Notes: a model not told the origin generated them from the sequence alone. A stretch of 64,000 nucleotides of DNA from a virus (IMGVR_UViG_3300023174_006147:1-64000); one strand, 5' to 3'. Numbered from the stretch's first letter, positions 18,906-28,567 are shown. Made by a program: numbers and translations.

Positions 18906-19166
18906 ATGTTTGAATTTTTAAAAAAATTGTTTGGATTTAATAAATCGGCACCTCTGTCAGAAGCAGTTGCACCGATTATTAAAGATATTGAAGATAAGTT
19001 TGCTGATAAGATCGAAGAACTAGTTGTACCTGCTCGCGAACGAGTTATTGAAAAAGTTGTAGAAGCTGTTGACGCCGTGGAAACTGCTGTTCCTGCACTT
19101 GAGCCGGTCATTCAGGAAGTGGCTAAGAAAGTTCGTAAGCCACGTAAGCCAAAGACTCCTAAGTAA
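18906..19166 (+). CDS. small helical protein with basic tail
   Basis: 86 residues on the plus strand with AGGAG before the ATG. Amphipathic start (MFEFLKKLFGF), a long Glu/Val/Ala helix, and a basic tail KKVRKPRKPKTPK resembling histone H1 or nucleoid-binding tails. It converges on the UV-endonuclease gene and overlaps its end by eight bases. Possibly DNA- or membrane-associated; not recognised. Confidence 0.75.
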   Translation: MFEFLKKLFGFNKSAPLSEAVAPIIKDIEDKFADKIEELVVPARERVIEKVVEAVDAVETAVPALEPVIQEVAKKVRKPRKPKTPK

Positions 19167-20172
19167 CTAGGTTGGCTAGAGCAAAACTAGCCAAGTTCTT
19201 CCCCTTGCTTTCGCACATGATATCATGTGTGTCTAGAAAACTCAGTGCCCATTGATTTACGGAATTATTCCAGAAAAAATCAGAATGGGCCCTGAGTTTA
19301 CCTTTTTTAAAGCCAGTTTCTAACAGTGAGTTAAGATCGGGTCTAGTGTCCCTGCAGTGGTCAACGAGCAAGTCTTCTCTGGAAACTGAGTAATGACAAA
19401 CAGGACGCACACCGCGCCAGCTATCAATAATCCTTTTAACACGATCATCAGTATTTTCAATGTATTCTCCTGTGGCTACCCAATGATGATGTATGTCTAG
19501 GACTAATGCACAATCATTGACTAATTCAAGACTGTGATCTACTCCCCACGTCATTTCATCATTCTCAATCGTAATCATGTTACGTGCCTCTGCCGAGAGC
19601 CTTGACAAAGCAGCACGAATTCCGTCCGGACCTAAGCGACCAGAAACATGAACATTAATTTTGAAGTCTTGAAAAGTTTTGCCATATCCCATCCACCTGG
19701 CAACATCTGTGTGATATTCAAACTCTTCAATACTGCTATCTACAATTCTAGGATTATCGGATGCCAAAACTGTAAACTGCCCTGGATGCATCGATAGACG
19801 CACATCATGTTTTCTTGCAATTTCTCCAATTAATGCAAGATTTTTTTCACAATAGTCTATGACATCAGGTCTTTTATAGAACCATGACCAGTCAGCGTGT
19901 GTATAAACTGGAAAAACATCACTTGTAAGACGAACCATGCGCAAGTTTGGATCTAGCGTGGCAACCTTGCTAACAAGATTCTTGATTGAGTCAATGTTTT
20001 GTACCATTATGTCCCAAAGACGTTCTTCGGCAATATCACGGGATTGCCTACTAAGCCATGCGACAGTGGTTGTACCACTGTTATACTTTTTGCATTCATC
20101 GGTAGATTTAATTCCATTAACCTGCTCTGGAAAATCAATATACTTACAAGCAAATCCGACACGTTTAATCAT
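19159..20172 (-). CDS. uvdE: UV damage endonuclease
   Basis: 337 residues, TIM-barrel UVDE family. Visible motifs: RLTSDVFPVYTHADW, LSMHPGQFTVLAS, TIENDEMTWG and LDIHHHW, which carry the His/Glu/Asp metal ligands. The enzyme nicks 5' of cyclobutane dimers and 6-4 photoproducts and so gives light-independent repair, useful to a phage of sunlit water. Confidence 0.95.
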   Translation of the reverse strand: MIKRVGFACKYIDFPEQVNGIKSTDECKKYNSGTTTVAWLSRQSRDIAEERLWDIMVQNIDSIKNLVSKVATLDPNLRMVRLTSDVFPVYTHADWSWFYKRPDVIDYCEKNLALIGEIARKHDVRLSMHPGQFTVLASDNPRIVDSSIEEFEYHTDVARWMGYGKTFQDFKINVHVSGRLGPDGIRAALSRLSAEARNMITIENDEMTWGVDHSLELVNDCALVLDIHHHWVATGEYIENTDDRVKRIIDSWRGVRPVCHYSVSREDLLVDHCRDTRPDLNSLLETGFKKGKLRAHSDFFWNNSVNQWALSFLDTHDIMCESKGKNLASFALANLVT

Positions 20173-20384
20173 GAGTTTTTAATAATCCTAAAAATGTGAT
20201 GATAGCTATTTTGTGTTTGTTGTAATGCCCAGTTTAACTGTTTTGCAGGCATTTTGTCAACTACTAAATTGATATCTTTGTCCAAATCAAAAGGAGAGTA
20301 CATTCGCATAAAGATATTGCGATTACCATCAGTCAACTTGGGAAGGATGCGTTTAATTTCAGTCCGCTTCTGCTTCGGGGTCAT
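20169..20384 (-). CDS. small hypothetical protein
   Basis: 71 basic, helical residues, overlapping the uvdE start by four bases (ATGA), so translationally coupled to it. No domain recognised. Confidence 0.7.
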   Translation of the reverse strand: MTPKQKRTEIKRILPKLTDGNRNIFMRMYSPFDLDKDINLVVDKMPAKQLNWALQQTQNSYHHIFRIIKNS

Positions 20385-20420
20385 CTTTGAGTTACTTGCT
20401 TCTGCATAGTAAAGTAATCT

Positions 20421-20597
20421 TTAAGCAGTTTCATCGTCAGCCTTTCTTAGTGTCCAAGAGCCATCTTCATTGTCGAGCCATTCAAGAGTATCTCCCTCTT
20501 GCCAGCCTACGCTTTCGAGTAAGCCGTCAGGAAAGGGAAGAACAATATCTTCTCCATCTTCTATTACTGTTACTGTCCATGTTGTAGTATTTGTCAT
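20421..20597 (-). CDS. AbrB/MazE-like small protein
   Basis: A 58-residue frame with strong coding character: VTVIEDGEDIVLPFPDGLLESVGWQEGD resembles the swapped-hairpin AbrB fold of antitoxins and transition regulators (here cut into its parts: a beta strand, LPFPDGLL, then GWQEGDTLEW). A perfect sigma70 promoter at 20604-20632 directly precedes it, with an ATG only seven bases from the -10 box. Confidence 0.7.
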   Translation of the reverse strand: MTNTTTWTVTVIEDGEDIVLPFPDGLLESVGWQEGDTLEWLDNEDGSWTLRKADDETA

Positions 20598-20603
20598 GTT
20601 GCA

Positions 20604-20632
20604 ATTATAGCAACATTATTGTAGTGTGTCAA
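20604..20632 (-). promoter_or_regulatory. sigma70-type promoter
   Basis: TTGACA, 17 bases, TATAAT, seven bases from the ATG at 20597. Confidence 0.85.
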
Positions 20633-20838
20633 GTGAACCTGGCTACGACGATTACGCCATAGCGATACATTTCGGTTATACATCCGATTCTTTGTGTGAC
20701 CAAATTTACCAATGAGATCATTTTAGGGCTATTACCGCATATAATTGTAAGTGGAAAACTTCCCTGGTTTAATAGGATGAAGTTTTCCACTATCATATCT
20801 ACATCTTGGTGTTTAACGCCATGAAGGTCAAGCTTCAT
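20629..20838 (-). CDS. Smr-domain-like small protein
   Basis: 69 residues starting MKLDLHGVKHQDV, the LDLHG motif of Smr (small MutS-related) domains, followed by the ICGNSPKM region equivalent to the TGxG motif. Smr domains bind or nick nucleic acid. The usual HGxG ending is not clear, so activity is uncertain. Confidence 0.65.
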   Translation of the reverse strand: MKLDLHGVKHQDVDMIVENFILLNQGSFPLTIICGNSPKMISLVNLVTQRIGCITEMYRYGVIVVARFT

Positions 20839-20840
20839 TT

Positions 20841-21152
20841 TTATAGCTTGTTGAAATCATTTTTAATGTCATTAATAGCCTTGCCAGCTTCTATTAATTG
20901 TTCTATTTCCGTCTGACGATATGTCAGCATTAATTTAACAGTGCGCATTACCCAAAACCACCATGCACTGGTTAGTAAGATTCCCAAACTCGCAACAATC
21001 CATTCGGAATTATAATATGAAATATCATTCCATTTATAGATAATAATTAAAATTATTAATGAGACAATTCCACTTGATCTGATCCAAAACTGATACTCGC
21101 TGTTCAGTTTTTTAAGAGTGAGGAGTATGTATTCTGGTGACATTTTTTTCAT
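20841..21152 (-). CDS. two-helix membrane protein
   Basis: 103 residues with two hydrophobic segments (about residues 27-40 and 52-68) and charged ends with heptad-like pattern. Could be an inner-membrane or holin-like protein, but no holin family is recognised. Confidence 0.65.
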   Translation of the reverse strand: MKKMSPEYILLTLKKLNSEYQFWIRSSGIVSLIILIIIYKWNDISYYNSEWIVASLGILLTSAWWFWVMRTVKLMLTYRQTEIEQLIEAGKAINDIKNDFNKL

Positions 21153-21221
21153 ATCGCACCTCCTACTAGTTTCTCAATAGTAATTATCTTGAGTTTATAT
21201 ATTATTAACTTGATATAGATT

Positions 21222-21824
21222 TTAAGACCTTTTATTGACAACCTGGTCAATCAATCCATAATCAAGCGCCTCTTGGGAATTCATAAAGGTGTCACGATCC
21301 ATATCTCGCTCAAATTCTTCGTATGTTTTTCCCTTTGAATTGTGATTAACATAAATTTGAGTAAGCTCTTGCTTCATTTTAGTGATTTCTTTGTATTGTA
21401 TCTCAATATCACTCTGCATGCCACTTGCACCTCCTGATGGTTGGTGGATCATGTGCCGTGCATAAGGCAACATAAATCTTTTGCCAGGAGCTCCGGCTTG
21501 TGCAAGTAGGGATCCCATTGAACATGCTTGGCCCATGACATATGTTGCAACATCTGGTCCAATAAATTGCATAGTGTCATAAATGCTCATTCCCGCAGTG
21601 ACAACGCCACCCGGTGAGTTAATATAAAAGTTAATATCTCTACTACTGTCCTCGCTCTCGAGGTGAAGTAACTGTGCAACAATTAGGTTTGCGCTATAAT
21701 CATCTACGGGCCCATTAAGGAATATAATTCTGTTATTGAGAAGCCTGCTATAAATGTCAAATGCACGTTCGCCTGTGCTGGTCTTTTCAATAACCATTGG
21801 TACTAGACTGTTATTCATATTCAT
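21222..21824 (-). CDS. clpP: ClpP-like serine protease
   Basis: 200 residues with the ClpP fold and triad: Ser in [10 protein letters not shown], His in MIHQPSGG, Asp in DRDTFMN. It is full length without a long propeptide. With the ClpA-type unfoldase at 1588-3867 it can form an ATP-dependent protease. Confidence 0.95.
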   Translation of the reverse strand: MNMNNSLVPMVIEKTSTGERAFDIYSRLLNNRIIFLNGPVDDYSANLIVAQLLHLESEDSSRDINFYINSPGGVVTAGMSIYDTMQFIGPDVATYVMGQACSMGSLLAQAGAPGKRFMLPYARHMIHQPSGGASGMQSDIEIQYKEITKMKQELTQIYVNHNSKGKTYEEFERDMDRDTFMNSQEALDYGLIDQVVNKRS

Positions 21825-21827
21825 TCC

Positions 21828-22202
21828 TTATACTAGATTTGCTAACATTTTATATTGTTCCCACGCTTTTTTGACAGCAGGATTCTCATCTTTTACTTCA
21901 TTGGTAAGAATTAAATCATACCAAATTTCTCTTGACCTGCTTGCGTATGCACCAAACTGTCGAGGCTGATGTATTTGGCCATTGTCATACATTCGTTTAG
22001 TTAACTCATGAAATTCCTGTTCACGATCTACATATCCTGACCATTCTCGCATTGTAGTATATCCGAGCCAGATTCCTTGCCATTGCTTGTCATCATGTGG
22101 GTTAAAATCAGTTCGTGTAACGATTACCATTACATCTTCTTCGTCAACTTTGCCATCGATGATATCGAGAATGCAACGGCTATATGACGTTCCAATTTTC
22201 AT
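21828..22202 (-). CDS. conserved phage hypothetical protein
   Basis: 124 residues, Trp/Tyr-rich, soluble. It overlaps the upstream gene by ATGA (22199-22202), confirming TGA as a stop and coupling the two. Unknown function. Confidence 0.7.
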   Translation of the reverse strand: MKIGTSYSRCILDIIDGKVDEEDVMVIVTRTDFNPHDDKQWQGIWLGYTTMREWSGYVDREQEFHELTKRMYDNGQIHQPRQFGAYASRSREIWYDLILTNEVKDENPAVKKAWEQYKMLANLV

Positions 22203-23440
22203 TTGTATGCCTTTAAAATCATAACTTCGGAGTTGATGCGTCCGTTCATTGTTGTGCCGATTGTTTTAATACCGTCAAACCAGGTCTGTGTTCGTTTTTG
22301 TGTACCAATCGCTTTCAATTCTTTAATTTGAATTTCTGGCTTACGCAATGTCTTTTGAATACTCGTCCTTTCATCAAATCCGATAATGGTTGATCCTTTG
22401 ACCGCCAGTACCTGTGCTCCTTTATCTGCATAGTACACGCCGATTTTTCGAGTTTTCGTGTTAAGTACTACTACAGTAGATGCGCCAATAATCTGAGAAG
22501 GAGGAACACTAGCAACACCGTACCGATCATCAGTTGCTTTAAACTTGATATTCTTAGTTTGATCTTCTGGACTTTTTACCTTGATTTTACGAGGCAATCG
22601 TGTGATTTTAGCCTCGCCTGCAATTTGATCACATGCGTTAGTAATTTGTGTCAGAAAGTCGTGAAACTTCTTGATGTTCTTCTTGCCATAAACTGTATAG
22701 CCTTCCATCAAATCCTTGGGACAATCTGAACTTATAAGTTGTGTATATTCTTCTAGATCCTTGGTGTAAAGACTTTTAATCAACCGTGCATGGCCTGCTT
22801 TGGTTTGTTTACCTCGTAATGTTGCCGCAATCTTGTAAGATGCAGGATCAAATGCCTCGGGATCAATAATGTATGAATCAATTGCTTCTTCGATAAACTC
22901 GGACATTTCATGCGCGACTTCTCTCATACGTTCTTGAATTGAAGGAACATACACGTTCTTTTTCTTTTCAGTACTGGATTCTTTGATTACCATGCTATTG
23001 CCTCGTTCGATTGAATGAGCAATGTGCAATTTAATAAATTCTGAATGAGGCTTTACAATGCCAGATGTGCCAGGCAAAGATTCCCAATATGCAGCATATG
23101 CAGCATTGTAGTCAGGCATTCCGTCTCGAAGAAGCTTGCAAGTAATTCCTACAGACATGCTAATACCATACGCCTTAGCAGCTTTGATATCGTTCGTAGT
23201 ATATTCTTGAGTCCTCATCCATTCCCATACATCCGGTTCAAGATCGGCAGGTTGATAGTTTTCATAATAAAAATCACGCGCCTTCTGTTGATTTTTCATG
23301 TAATCACTAGGAGACCAGGATTCCCATCCATCAAAGCTAGGTCCAATCTTTTTACCATTGCGGCGAGCAACTGGTAATTTTGCAGTTTTCTTTTTGCGTA
23401 CAGTAAGGCCTTTTGGTGCTGATTTGGCTCTGAGTGCCAT
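22199..23440 (-). CDS. conserved phage hypothetical protein, 413 aa
   Basis: A lysine-rich N terminus (TVRKKKTAKLPVARRNGKK) suggests nucleic-acid binding. The middle is helical and the C-terminal 120 residues are beta-rich. No catalytic motif is evident. Similar large basic proteins occur in T4-like phages; no role assigned. Confidence 0.75.
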   Translation of the reverse strand: MALRAKSAPKGLTVRKKKTAKLPVARRNGKKIGPSFDGWESWSPSDYMKNQQKARDFYYENYQPADLEPDVWEWMRTQEYTTNDIKAAKAYGISMSVGITCKLLRDGMPDYNAAYAAYWESLPGTSGIVKPHSEFIKLHIAHSIERGNSMVIKESSTEKKKNVYVPSIQERMREVAHEMSEFIEEAIDSYIIDPEAFDPASYKIAATLRGKQTKAGHARLIKSLYTKDLEEYTQLISSDCPKDLMEGYTVYGKKNIKKFHDFLTQITNACDQIAGEAKITRLPRKIKVKSPEDQTKNIKFKATDDRYGVASVPPSQIIGASTVVVLNTKTRKIGVYYADKGAQVLAVKGSTIIGFDERTSIQKTLRKPEIQIKELKAIGTQKRTQTWFDGIKTIGTTMNGRINSEVMILKAYK

Positions 23441-23481
23441 GATTTATCCTTTAAATTAAATGATTTTCTATTATATTACAA

Positions 23482-23970
23482 TCAATCTGTGATGTCAATA
23501 GTTGCAATTGTCCAACCTAGTTGCTTAAAGTCTTCTTTGATTTCGCCTGTTACTATACCTTCGTCGCCTGTACAATACCAATCAATATAGTCACCTTCTT
23601 GGCGCATGTGCGCAATAATGCCACCTGCATATCTCCAACTACATGACCATTTTCTTTCTTTAAGAATAGACCATAGATCTAATTTTATAAAATCATTGTT
23701 GCATAATGCGGCATACAAATCTTTTGCATAACTATCAGAATTGCGAACTTTTTCTAAAATCCACTGAGTAGAACGGAGATCATATTCTAAACTATATTCT
23801 CTCCATTCCGATGTGCTTTCTTTAATAATTTGCCTAGTATGAATGTCTTTATACATTTGAATAATAGAATCGTCTACTGGTAAATCCCGTTCTTGTTGAT
23901 TTTTAATGTAACAATCTAATTGAAATGTATCTCTGTCCGGACTAGTACTGATATCCAGGTTCTTCGTCAT
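23482..23970 (-). CDS. hypothetical protein
   Basis: 162 residues from the ATG at 23970 (MTKNLDISTS), overlapping the end of the next upstream gene by 29 bases. Trp-rich C-terminal domain (WSCSWRYAGGIIAHM). Unknown. Confidence 0.65.
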   Translation of the reverse strand: MTKNLDISTSPDRDTFQLDCYIKNQQERDLPVDDSIIQMYKDIHTRQIIKESTSEWREYSLEYDLRSTQWILEKVRNSDSYAKDLYAALCNNDFIKLDLWSILKERKWSCSWRYAGGIIAHMRQEGDYIDWYCTGDEGIVTGEIKEDFKQLGWTIATIDITD

Positions 23971-24622
23971 AATCTTCTGGACCTTCGTAAATTTCAGTTT
24001 CATTATCTTTGAGAACTTTGATAAACGTGAATATAACATCTTCACTCTCGACATAAAACCCACCATCGTCTTCAAGGTCATCTCCGTTATAAGAAATTCC
24101 GGAAAATAGATACCATCCTTCGATCTCACTATACATAATAGAAAGTTTTGATGGATCAAACGGCGCTTTAAGGTCTATCTCCTTTTCAAAGAATGTGCCC
24201 TTCATGTCACTTTGACCGTAAAATACCGTTGTTTCTGGAGAAAGGTCCTCAACCATGCACTCATTGACACAGTCAACATTGCATCCAGCTTCTTCAAGGA
24301 CATCTGGAGACATCGTGCTTGACCAAATAGTTTCACCTTCAGAATTTCTAACTTCTATAAATGATTTTTCATCCATTTCTGCACCGTGCTCGTGTGCAAT
24401 GTCATTGCATTCAAGCCAATTGTGTGGAGCATACGGCTGAAACTCAGTAGGAACGCTTACTGCGTGAATATCATATGAATACTCAAAAATATCAATTGAG
24501 TTGTTCTTGAAGTGTTCATATGTTCCAGGTGAAATAGTTCCTATAACTACTTCGCCTCCGTTTCCATGTATAGTAATAGTATGAATTTTAGAAGATTCTA
24601 CTTGTGCTTCATGAGTTGTCAT
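23942..24622 (-). CDS. acidic hypothetical protein
   Basis: 226 residues with strong acidic bias, especially at the C terminus (EIYEGPEDYDEEPGYQY). Two Cys pairs near residue 115 could bind metal. Possibly a DNA-mimic or regulatory protein, which is speculation from charge. Confidence 0.65.
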   Translation of the reverse strand: MTTHEAQVESSKIHTITIHGNGGEVVIGTISPGTYEHFKNNSIDIFEYSYDIHAVSVPTEFQPYAPHNWLECNDIAHEHGAEMDEKSFIEVRNSEGETIWSSTMSPDVLEEAGCNVDCVNECMVEDLSPETTVFYGQSDMKGTFFEKEIDLKAPFDPSKLSIMYSEIEGWYLFSGISYNGDDLEDDGGFYVESEDVIFTFIKVLKDNETEIYEGPEDYDEEPGYQY

Positions 24623-24626
24623 TTCT

Positions 24627-24986
24627 TTACCTTTCGTTACGGTGCAAAATTAATGTCTTTAATTCTTCAAATGGAACAATTTTCCAATCGGTATTGGATG
24701 CAATTCCGCCCCTATCTGTTACCAGAAATACATGATCTGGAAATCTAGACTTTATTACGGAAATAACTTCATCGTCATTTTTACCCTGTGCTAAAAACAA
24801 TGACTTATCAATATCAAACCAATAATCAATACCATCAATTTTTTCTATGCTCACTGAATGAACAATGTTGTTAAGATAATCAATTAATTGAGTTTTTCTA
24901 GTACTATTGGCCGTATGATACAAGTGCCTGATATAAAATACTATGAGAACTATAATAGCGCAAGTTATAAATGTCATCAAGTCCAT
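24627..24986 (-). CDS. single-pass membrane protein
   Basis: 119 residues with one N-terminal hydrophobic helix (MTFITCAIIVLIVFYI) and a cytoplasmic alpha/beta domain. The ATG overlaps the stop of the upstream gene (TGA inside ATGGACTTGA). Unknown. Confidence 0.7.
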   Translation of the reverse strand: MDLMTFITCAIIVLIVFYIRHLYHTANSTRKTQLIDYLNNIVHSVSIEKIDGIDYWFDIDKSLFLAQGKNDDEVISVIKSRFPDHVFLVTDRGGIASNTDWKIVPFEELKTLILHRNER

Positions 24987-25792
24987 AGGCCATTCCTCAC
25001 TTTGATTAATCTGATCATCATTTCTTCGTCTTCTGCTTCATATTTTGCTTCAAGGTCATGCAGTGTATTTAAAAGCCTGCGAGATTCTTCCTTATTCTCC
25101 AGCGGATCGGTTTCGAGAACGTCAATACCGCGCTTACGCTTTTCATCGCAGTATGCACTCCAACCGCTTACATCGTAGGGATCCGGACGGTTAGGATAGA
25201 CTTCAGTCCACCAAAGGTAAAGCGCCTTGATTTCCATTGCCTGCAAGGCTTGACGTGTAGGCTTACCGTAGTTAGGATCGTCTTCGCTGACCCATTCTTC
25301 GTTGTGGGTAAGGCTAGCAGCCCAATCAAGGTGTGCGAGTCCTGCTTCACGACTGCGCCATGTACGCCAGCCCTGACGACGGAGCCATGAAGTTTTGTAT
25401 TTTTTACTGGCTTTCTCGTCCCAAACAACATTCATCCAGGCGGTTTCGATTTCAACAAAGTCAACCAACTCATTAAATAGGCAAGGAAGGAATCTATCCC
25501 CCACATCACGCCAACTACCAGGACAAATATCCCGGCGATGAGCAGTAAGAGCATGGCTCCTAGTAATAAACCGATTGTTAATATAATATCGAACACTGCG
25601 AATTTTATCCGGGACATACATGTAAACATCTTGTAAATAATCTAACCCCTCTTCTGCAATCCACCATCGAATAGGATGTGCTGCCTTAGCCTTGATTTTC
25701 CATTCTTTCCAATCGTCGCCTGTGCCCCATTTAGGCTTGGCGGTGCCACGAAGCCAGTCAGCAAACGGACCACATGTCCAATAATTTCTCAT
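24977..25792 (-). CDS. conserved Trp-rich hypothetical protein
   Basis: 271 residues with many Trp and Arg (KTSWLRRQGWRTWRSREAG), probably nucleic-acid- or surface-binding. Different codon feel from its neighbours (more GC-rich). No family named. Confidence 0.7.
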   Translation of the reverse strand: MRNYWTCGPFADWLRGTAKPKWGTGDDWKEWKIKAKAAHPIRWWIAEEGLDYLQDVYMYVPDKIRSVRYYINNRFITRSHALTAHRRDICPGSWRDVGDRFLPCLFNELVDFVEIETAWMNVVWDEKASKKYKTSWLRRQGWRTWRSREAGLAHLDWAASLTHNEEWVSEDDPNYGKPTRQALQAMEIKALYLWWTEVYPNRPDPYDVSGWSAYCDEKRKRGIDVLETDPLENKEESRRLLNTLHDLEAKYEAEDEEMMIRLIKVRNGLWT

Positions 25793-26118
25793 CGTTTAAA
25801 CTCCTTGATATCGGTGATTGCTCGTTTAAGTGCCTCTGCGTAATTCAGTGCCTGCTGCTCACGCATAATGAGTGCAACATTATATTTAATAGTACCTTTT
25901 GTTAAAAGTTGCCAAATCAACTTCCAACGAGAAATTCTCCACGAGGGAGTTTCCGCAGTTGTCCAAATTTCTACAGTAACTCCAAAATCTTCGTCAGCTG
26001 ATACATCTACGGTATGTGCATGGTTAGGATCAGTGCATTCACATTCAACGTGGTAGGTTTTAGCATTACCCCAATCTCGTTGGAGTAAAATACCTTCTGC
26101 CGGTAATTGCGAGTTCAT
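25789..26118 (-). CDS. hypothetical protein
   Basis: 109 residues from ATG 26118. The segment VECECTDPNHAHTVDVS has a Cys/His cluster that may hold a metal. It overlaps the next gene by four bases. Unknown. Confidence 0.65.
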   Translation of the reverse strand: MNSQLPAEGILLQRDWGNAKTYHVECECTDPNHAHTVDVSADEDFGVTVEIWTTAETPSWRISRWKLIWQLLTKGTIKYNVALIMREQQALNYAEALKRAITDIKEFKR

Positions 26119-26128
26119 CGTGGATTCC

Positions 26129-26338
26129 TTAATTGATTGTTTTAGGAGACTTGTTAAAAATTTCTCTAATCTCTTCTGCCTCGTCATCTTCAATGATTTC
26201 GACATTATCATCATTCAATTTGCTCAAAAAGCCATCACTACTGAGCAATTCTGTGATCTTGGCAACAAATGCATCCAGTTCCGACTGGGTACCTTCAAAA
26301 TCATCAAATGATCCTGGCTCAAATATAATTTTAGTCAT
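26129..26338 (-). CDS. small acidic protein
   Basis: 69 residues with 22 Asp/Glu. Small acidic proteins of this kind are often early host-takeover factors in phages; no evidence beyond charge. Confidence 0.6.
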   Translation of the reverse strand: MTKIIFEPGSFDDFEGTQSELDAFVAKITELLSSDGFLSKLNDDNVEIIEDDEAEEIREIFNKSPKTIN

Positions 26339-26340
26339 TA

Positions 26341-26880
26341 TTAAAAACTCCCACTACGCATTAAGTATAACATATGATTATATATCCTAAAAGTATTTTC
26401 TGCATCCGTTTGTGCATCGTGTGCTTCACCTTGGAATTTTAGACCAAATCGTTTCATGGTAGTACTAAGTCCGCCACTGAGTACTCGATCCTCGCGAACG
26501 ATCATTCTGGTCACTGCAACAGTTTTTGCATCAATCCACCTACGCCCAAAACACCAATCAGTGCGAACAGTAGGATCAAGTTGATCAAATAACTCTTGAC
26601 TATCAGCACCACCCCATGTCACTGGATTAATAAAGTCCGCATTTTTGTGAAAATCTTTTAATTGAATGTATGCTTCTTCTAAACTTAGACCATTATCAAC
26701 TTGCTCTTGTGAGATTTTACACAAATTTATAATATCTGGATTAAGGAGCTCATTGGGATTTACATAAATTCGAAGTCGCCCAGAAATAACTCCAGAACTG
26801 GTGTCGCCAATAACTGCACCAATTTGAATTATCTTGCCACTTGGCTGATTCATTTCAAGGTCTAGACAGGTTAGTTTCAT
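26341..26880 (-). CDS. DEDDh 3'-5' exonuclease
   Basis: 179 residues of the DnaQ-like fold: ExoI motif CLDLEMNQ (Asp, Glu), ExoII around the internal Asp, and ExoIII HDAQTDAENT with the catalytic His and Asp. Probably a single-strand or RNA exonuclease. A sigma70 promoter lies directly upstream. Confidence 0.85.
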   Translation of the reverse strand: MKLTCLDLEMNQPSGKIIQIGAVIGDTSSGVISGRLRIYVNPNELLNPDIINLCKISQEQVDNGLSLEEAYIQLKDFHKNADFINPVTWGGADSQELFDQLDPTVRTDWCFGRRWIDAKTVAVTRMIVREDRVLSGGLSTTMKRFGLKFQGEAHDAQTDAENTFRIYNHMLYLMRSGSF

Positions 26881-26886
26881 CTAGGT

Positions 26887-26915
26887 ATTTTAACAACTAA
26901 TGTATTGTAAGTCAA
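26887..26915 (-). promoter_or_regulatory. sigma70-type promoter
   Basis: TTGACT, 17 bases, TAAAAT upstream of the exonuclease gene. Confidence 0.65.
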
Positions 26916-26916
26916 G

Positions 26917-27246
26917 CTATTTCCATTTAAGATAATACATGGTCTTTGTAGGTTCAGCAAACGTTGCTACGATTTTGAATTGTTCTCCATTGCGATCATA
27001 TTCTTTATAGCTATTGTACCATAGGTCATTATATGAGTTTTCTAGAACCCATTTACCTTTGTCAGAATTTAGAAACATGTTAAACATTTCTGCAATATGA
27101 TTGAGAGAATTAAAATTTCTAATATCATCAGGAACAAAGAACTGGTAGACAACGCATTGACTTAATTTAATTAGTCGGTTGTCTACCAGTTTATATTCTT
27201 TGAATTCACTTGCATTACGCCAATGTATTAGCGATTTTTCTTCCAT
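26917..27246 (-). CDS. hypothetical protein
   Basis: 109 residues, aromatic-rich, soluble, directly following the gene at 27246-27659. Unknown. Confidence 0.6.
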   Translation of the reverse strand: MEEKSLIHWRNASEFKEYKLVDNRLIKLSQCVVYQFFVPDDIRNFNSLNHIAEMFNMFLNSDKGKWVLENSYNDLWYNSYKEYDRNGEQFKIVATFAEPTKTMYYLKWK

Positions 27247-27659
27247 TAAGATGATTTTTTCTTCTTACGATAATAGTGTTTTTTATTATTTTTAGGAAGA
27301 ACTGTAGTCGAAGTGTTTGCAGATTTGGTAGTATTTGAATCATGCCATTCCTCAAATTGAGGAATTGGCAATCCTACTTTTCGCAGAAAACGATTAGCGC
27401 CTACTAATCCCTCTCTACGAAAAAGTGCAATTGGTCCCTGAGAATCTGGACTAATTTGCGCAAATTCTCTGACTTCATATACTGGATCGATTCCAGTTTG
27501 TACTTGAATTACATAAAATTCGTTGTCTGGACTATGCCCCTCATTGAGGTGTTCAAAGTCGATAATCTCAACAATACGACCTTTGGTGAGTTTTTTCTCT
27601 CCCATATGAATCCAGACTGTGTCTTTAATGTTATATTCTTTTTTTATAATATCAGGCAT
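27246..27659 (-). CDS. hypothetical protein with SH3-like start
   Basis: 137 residues: the first 70 are beta-rich and polar, the last 15 are lysine/histidine-rich (KKHYYRKKKKSS), suggesting RNA or DNA binding. No family recognised. Confidence 0.65.
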   Translation of the reverse strand: MPDIIKKEYNIKDTVWIHMGEKKLTKGRIVEIIDFEHLNEGHSPDNEFYVIQVQTGIDPVYEVREFAQISPDSQGPIALFRREGLVGANRFLRKVGLPIPQFEEWHDSNTTKSANTSTTVLPKNNKKHYYRKKKKSS

Positions 27660-27810
27660 CGTCTAATACTTTCCCTTCGAGTAAATCTTTGACAAATTTT
27701 AGTGCTTTTTTTGTAGTATCAAACACGTATTCATCGTCCTCGTCGATGGTGCGCAAAGCAATAACGACGCCATTTTTGACTTTACGCAACTCGACTGATT
27801 CAAACTCCAT
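27652..27810 (-). CDS. small hypothetical protein
   Basis: A 52-residue frame (starts MEFESVELRK) with good coding character, whose TGA overlaps the ATG of the downstream gene. Too short for most gene finders. Unknown. Confidence 0.6.
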   Translation of the reverse strand: MEFESVELRKVKNGVVIALRTIDEDDEYVFDTTKKALKFVKDLLEGKVLDDA

Positions 27811-27819
27811 ATAGGATCC

Positions 27820-28542
27820 TTATTGTGGAACTGATAAATTATAATTAAAGTGAAAAATTCCAATATGTGAAATTTCTTTGCTTAACTCGTGGTCACACCA
27901 CACTTGGAATCCATTTTCTCTGGCTTTCCTGCAGAAATAAATGTCTTCTCCAATTTCAAGATTCATATCTGGTACAAAGTCCTGAATATAATGAGGCTGT
28001 GGAATTTTTTCATATACTGAGCGATGCACCAAAACACATCCGTGTGGAAGCACATCAACGTCTTGCATTGCGGGGCTATTGTCGTCGGTAATCAGTTCTT
28101 GGAAGTTGCCAGGCTGACCCATCATTCCAGTAAATCCTGGATTTGGAAATCTACGGCGACGATAATTAGCTCCAACTAGTGGAACATTACGATTTAATAG
28201 ACGAATTGGCGCGTCGATTGGAAACTTCATGTCTGAGTCTACCCACCATGCATAGTCAAAATCACTTTTCATAAAAATGTCAGTGAGGTTTCGTCTTGCA
28301 ATTGTAATCACACTTCCGATATTAAATGCACAATTAATTTTAATTCCGTTTGCAACTAGATTGGCACATGCCATGGCAAGATGCTGTGCAAACTCTGCGT
28401 TTACCATTTCCATTGCAGGAACCAGTATCATCACGCTAGGTTGTTTGTTATTCTGCGGTTGCATTACGGGATTAGGAGTGGCCGCTTGCGGAACTGGTGA
28501 AGCTTTGCGAGCGGGAATTTGTAGTTTGCCTTTGTTTTTCAT
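27820..28542 (-). CDS. GT-A type glycosyltransferase
   Basis: 240 residues. After a Pro/Gln-rich N-terminal linker comes a Rossmann-like core with the metal-binding DxD in AWWVDSDMKFP and a C-terminal region with EIGEDIYFCRKA typical of GT2/GT-A proteins. Could glycosylate phage DNA, phage protein or host surface; the heptose genes nearby hint at a sugar pathway. Confidence 0.75.
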   Translation of the reverse strand: MKNKGKLQIPARKASPVPQAATPNPVMQPQNNKQPSVMILVPAMEMVNAEFAQHLAMACANLVANGIKINCAFNIGSVITIARRNLTDIFMKSDFDYAWWVDSDMKFPIDAPIRLLNRNVPLVGANYRRRRFPNPGFTGMMGQPGNFQELITDDNSPAMQDVDVLPHGCVLVHRSVYEKIPQPHYIQDFVPDMNLEIGEDIYFCRKARENGFQVWCDHELSKEISHIGIFHFNYNLSVPQ

Positions 28543-28567
28543 GTTAGTCCTTTTTTAACATTCTATT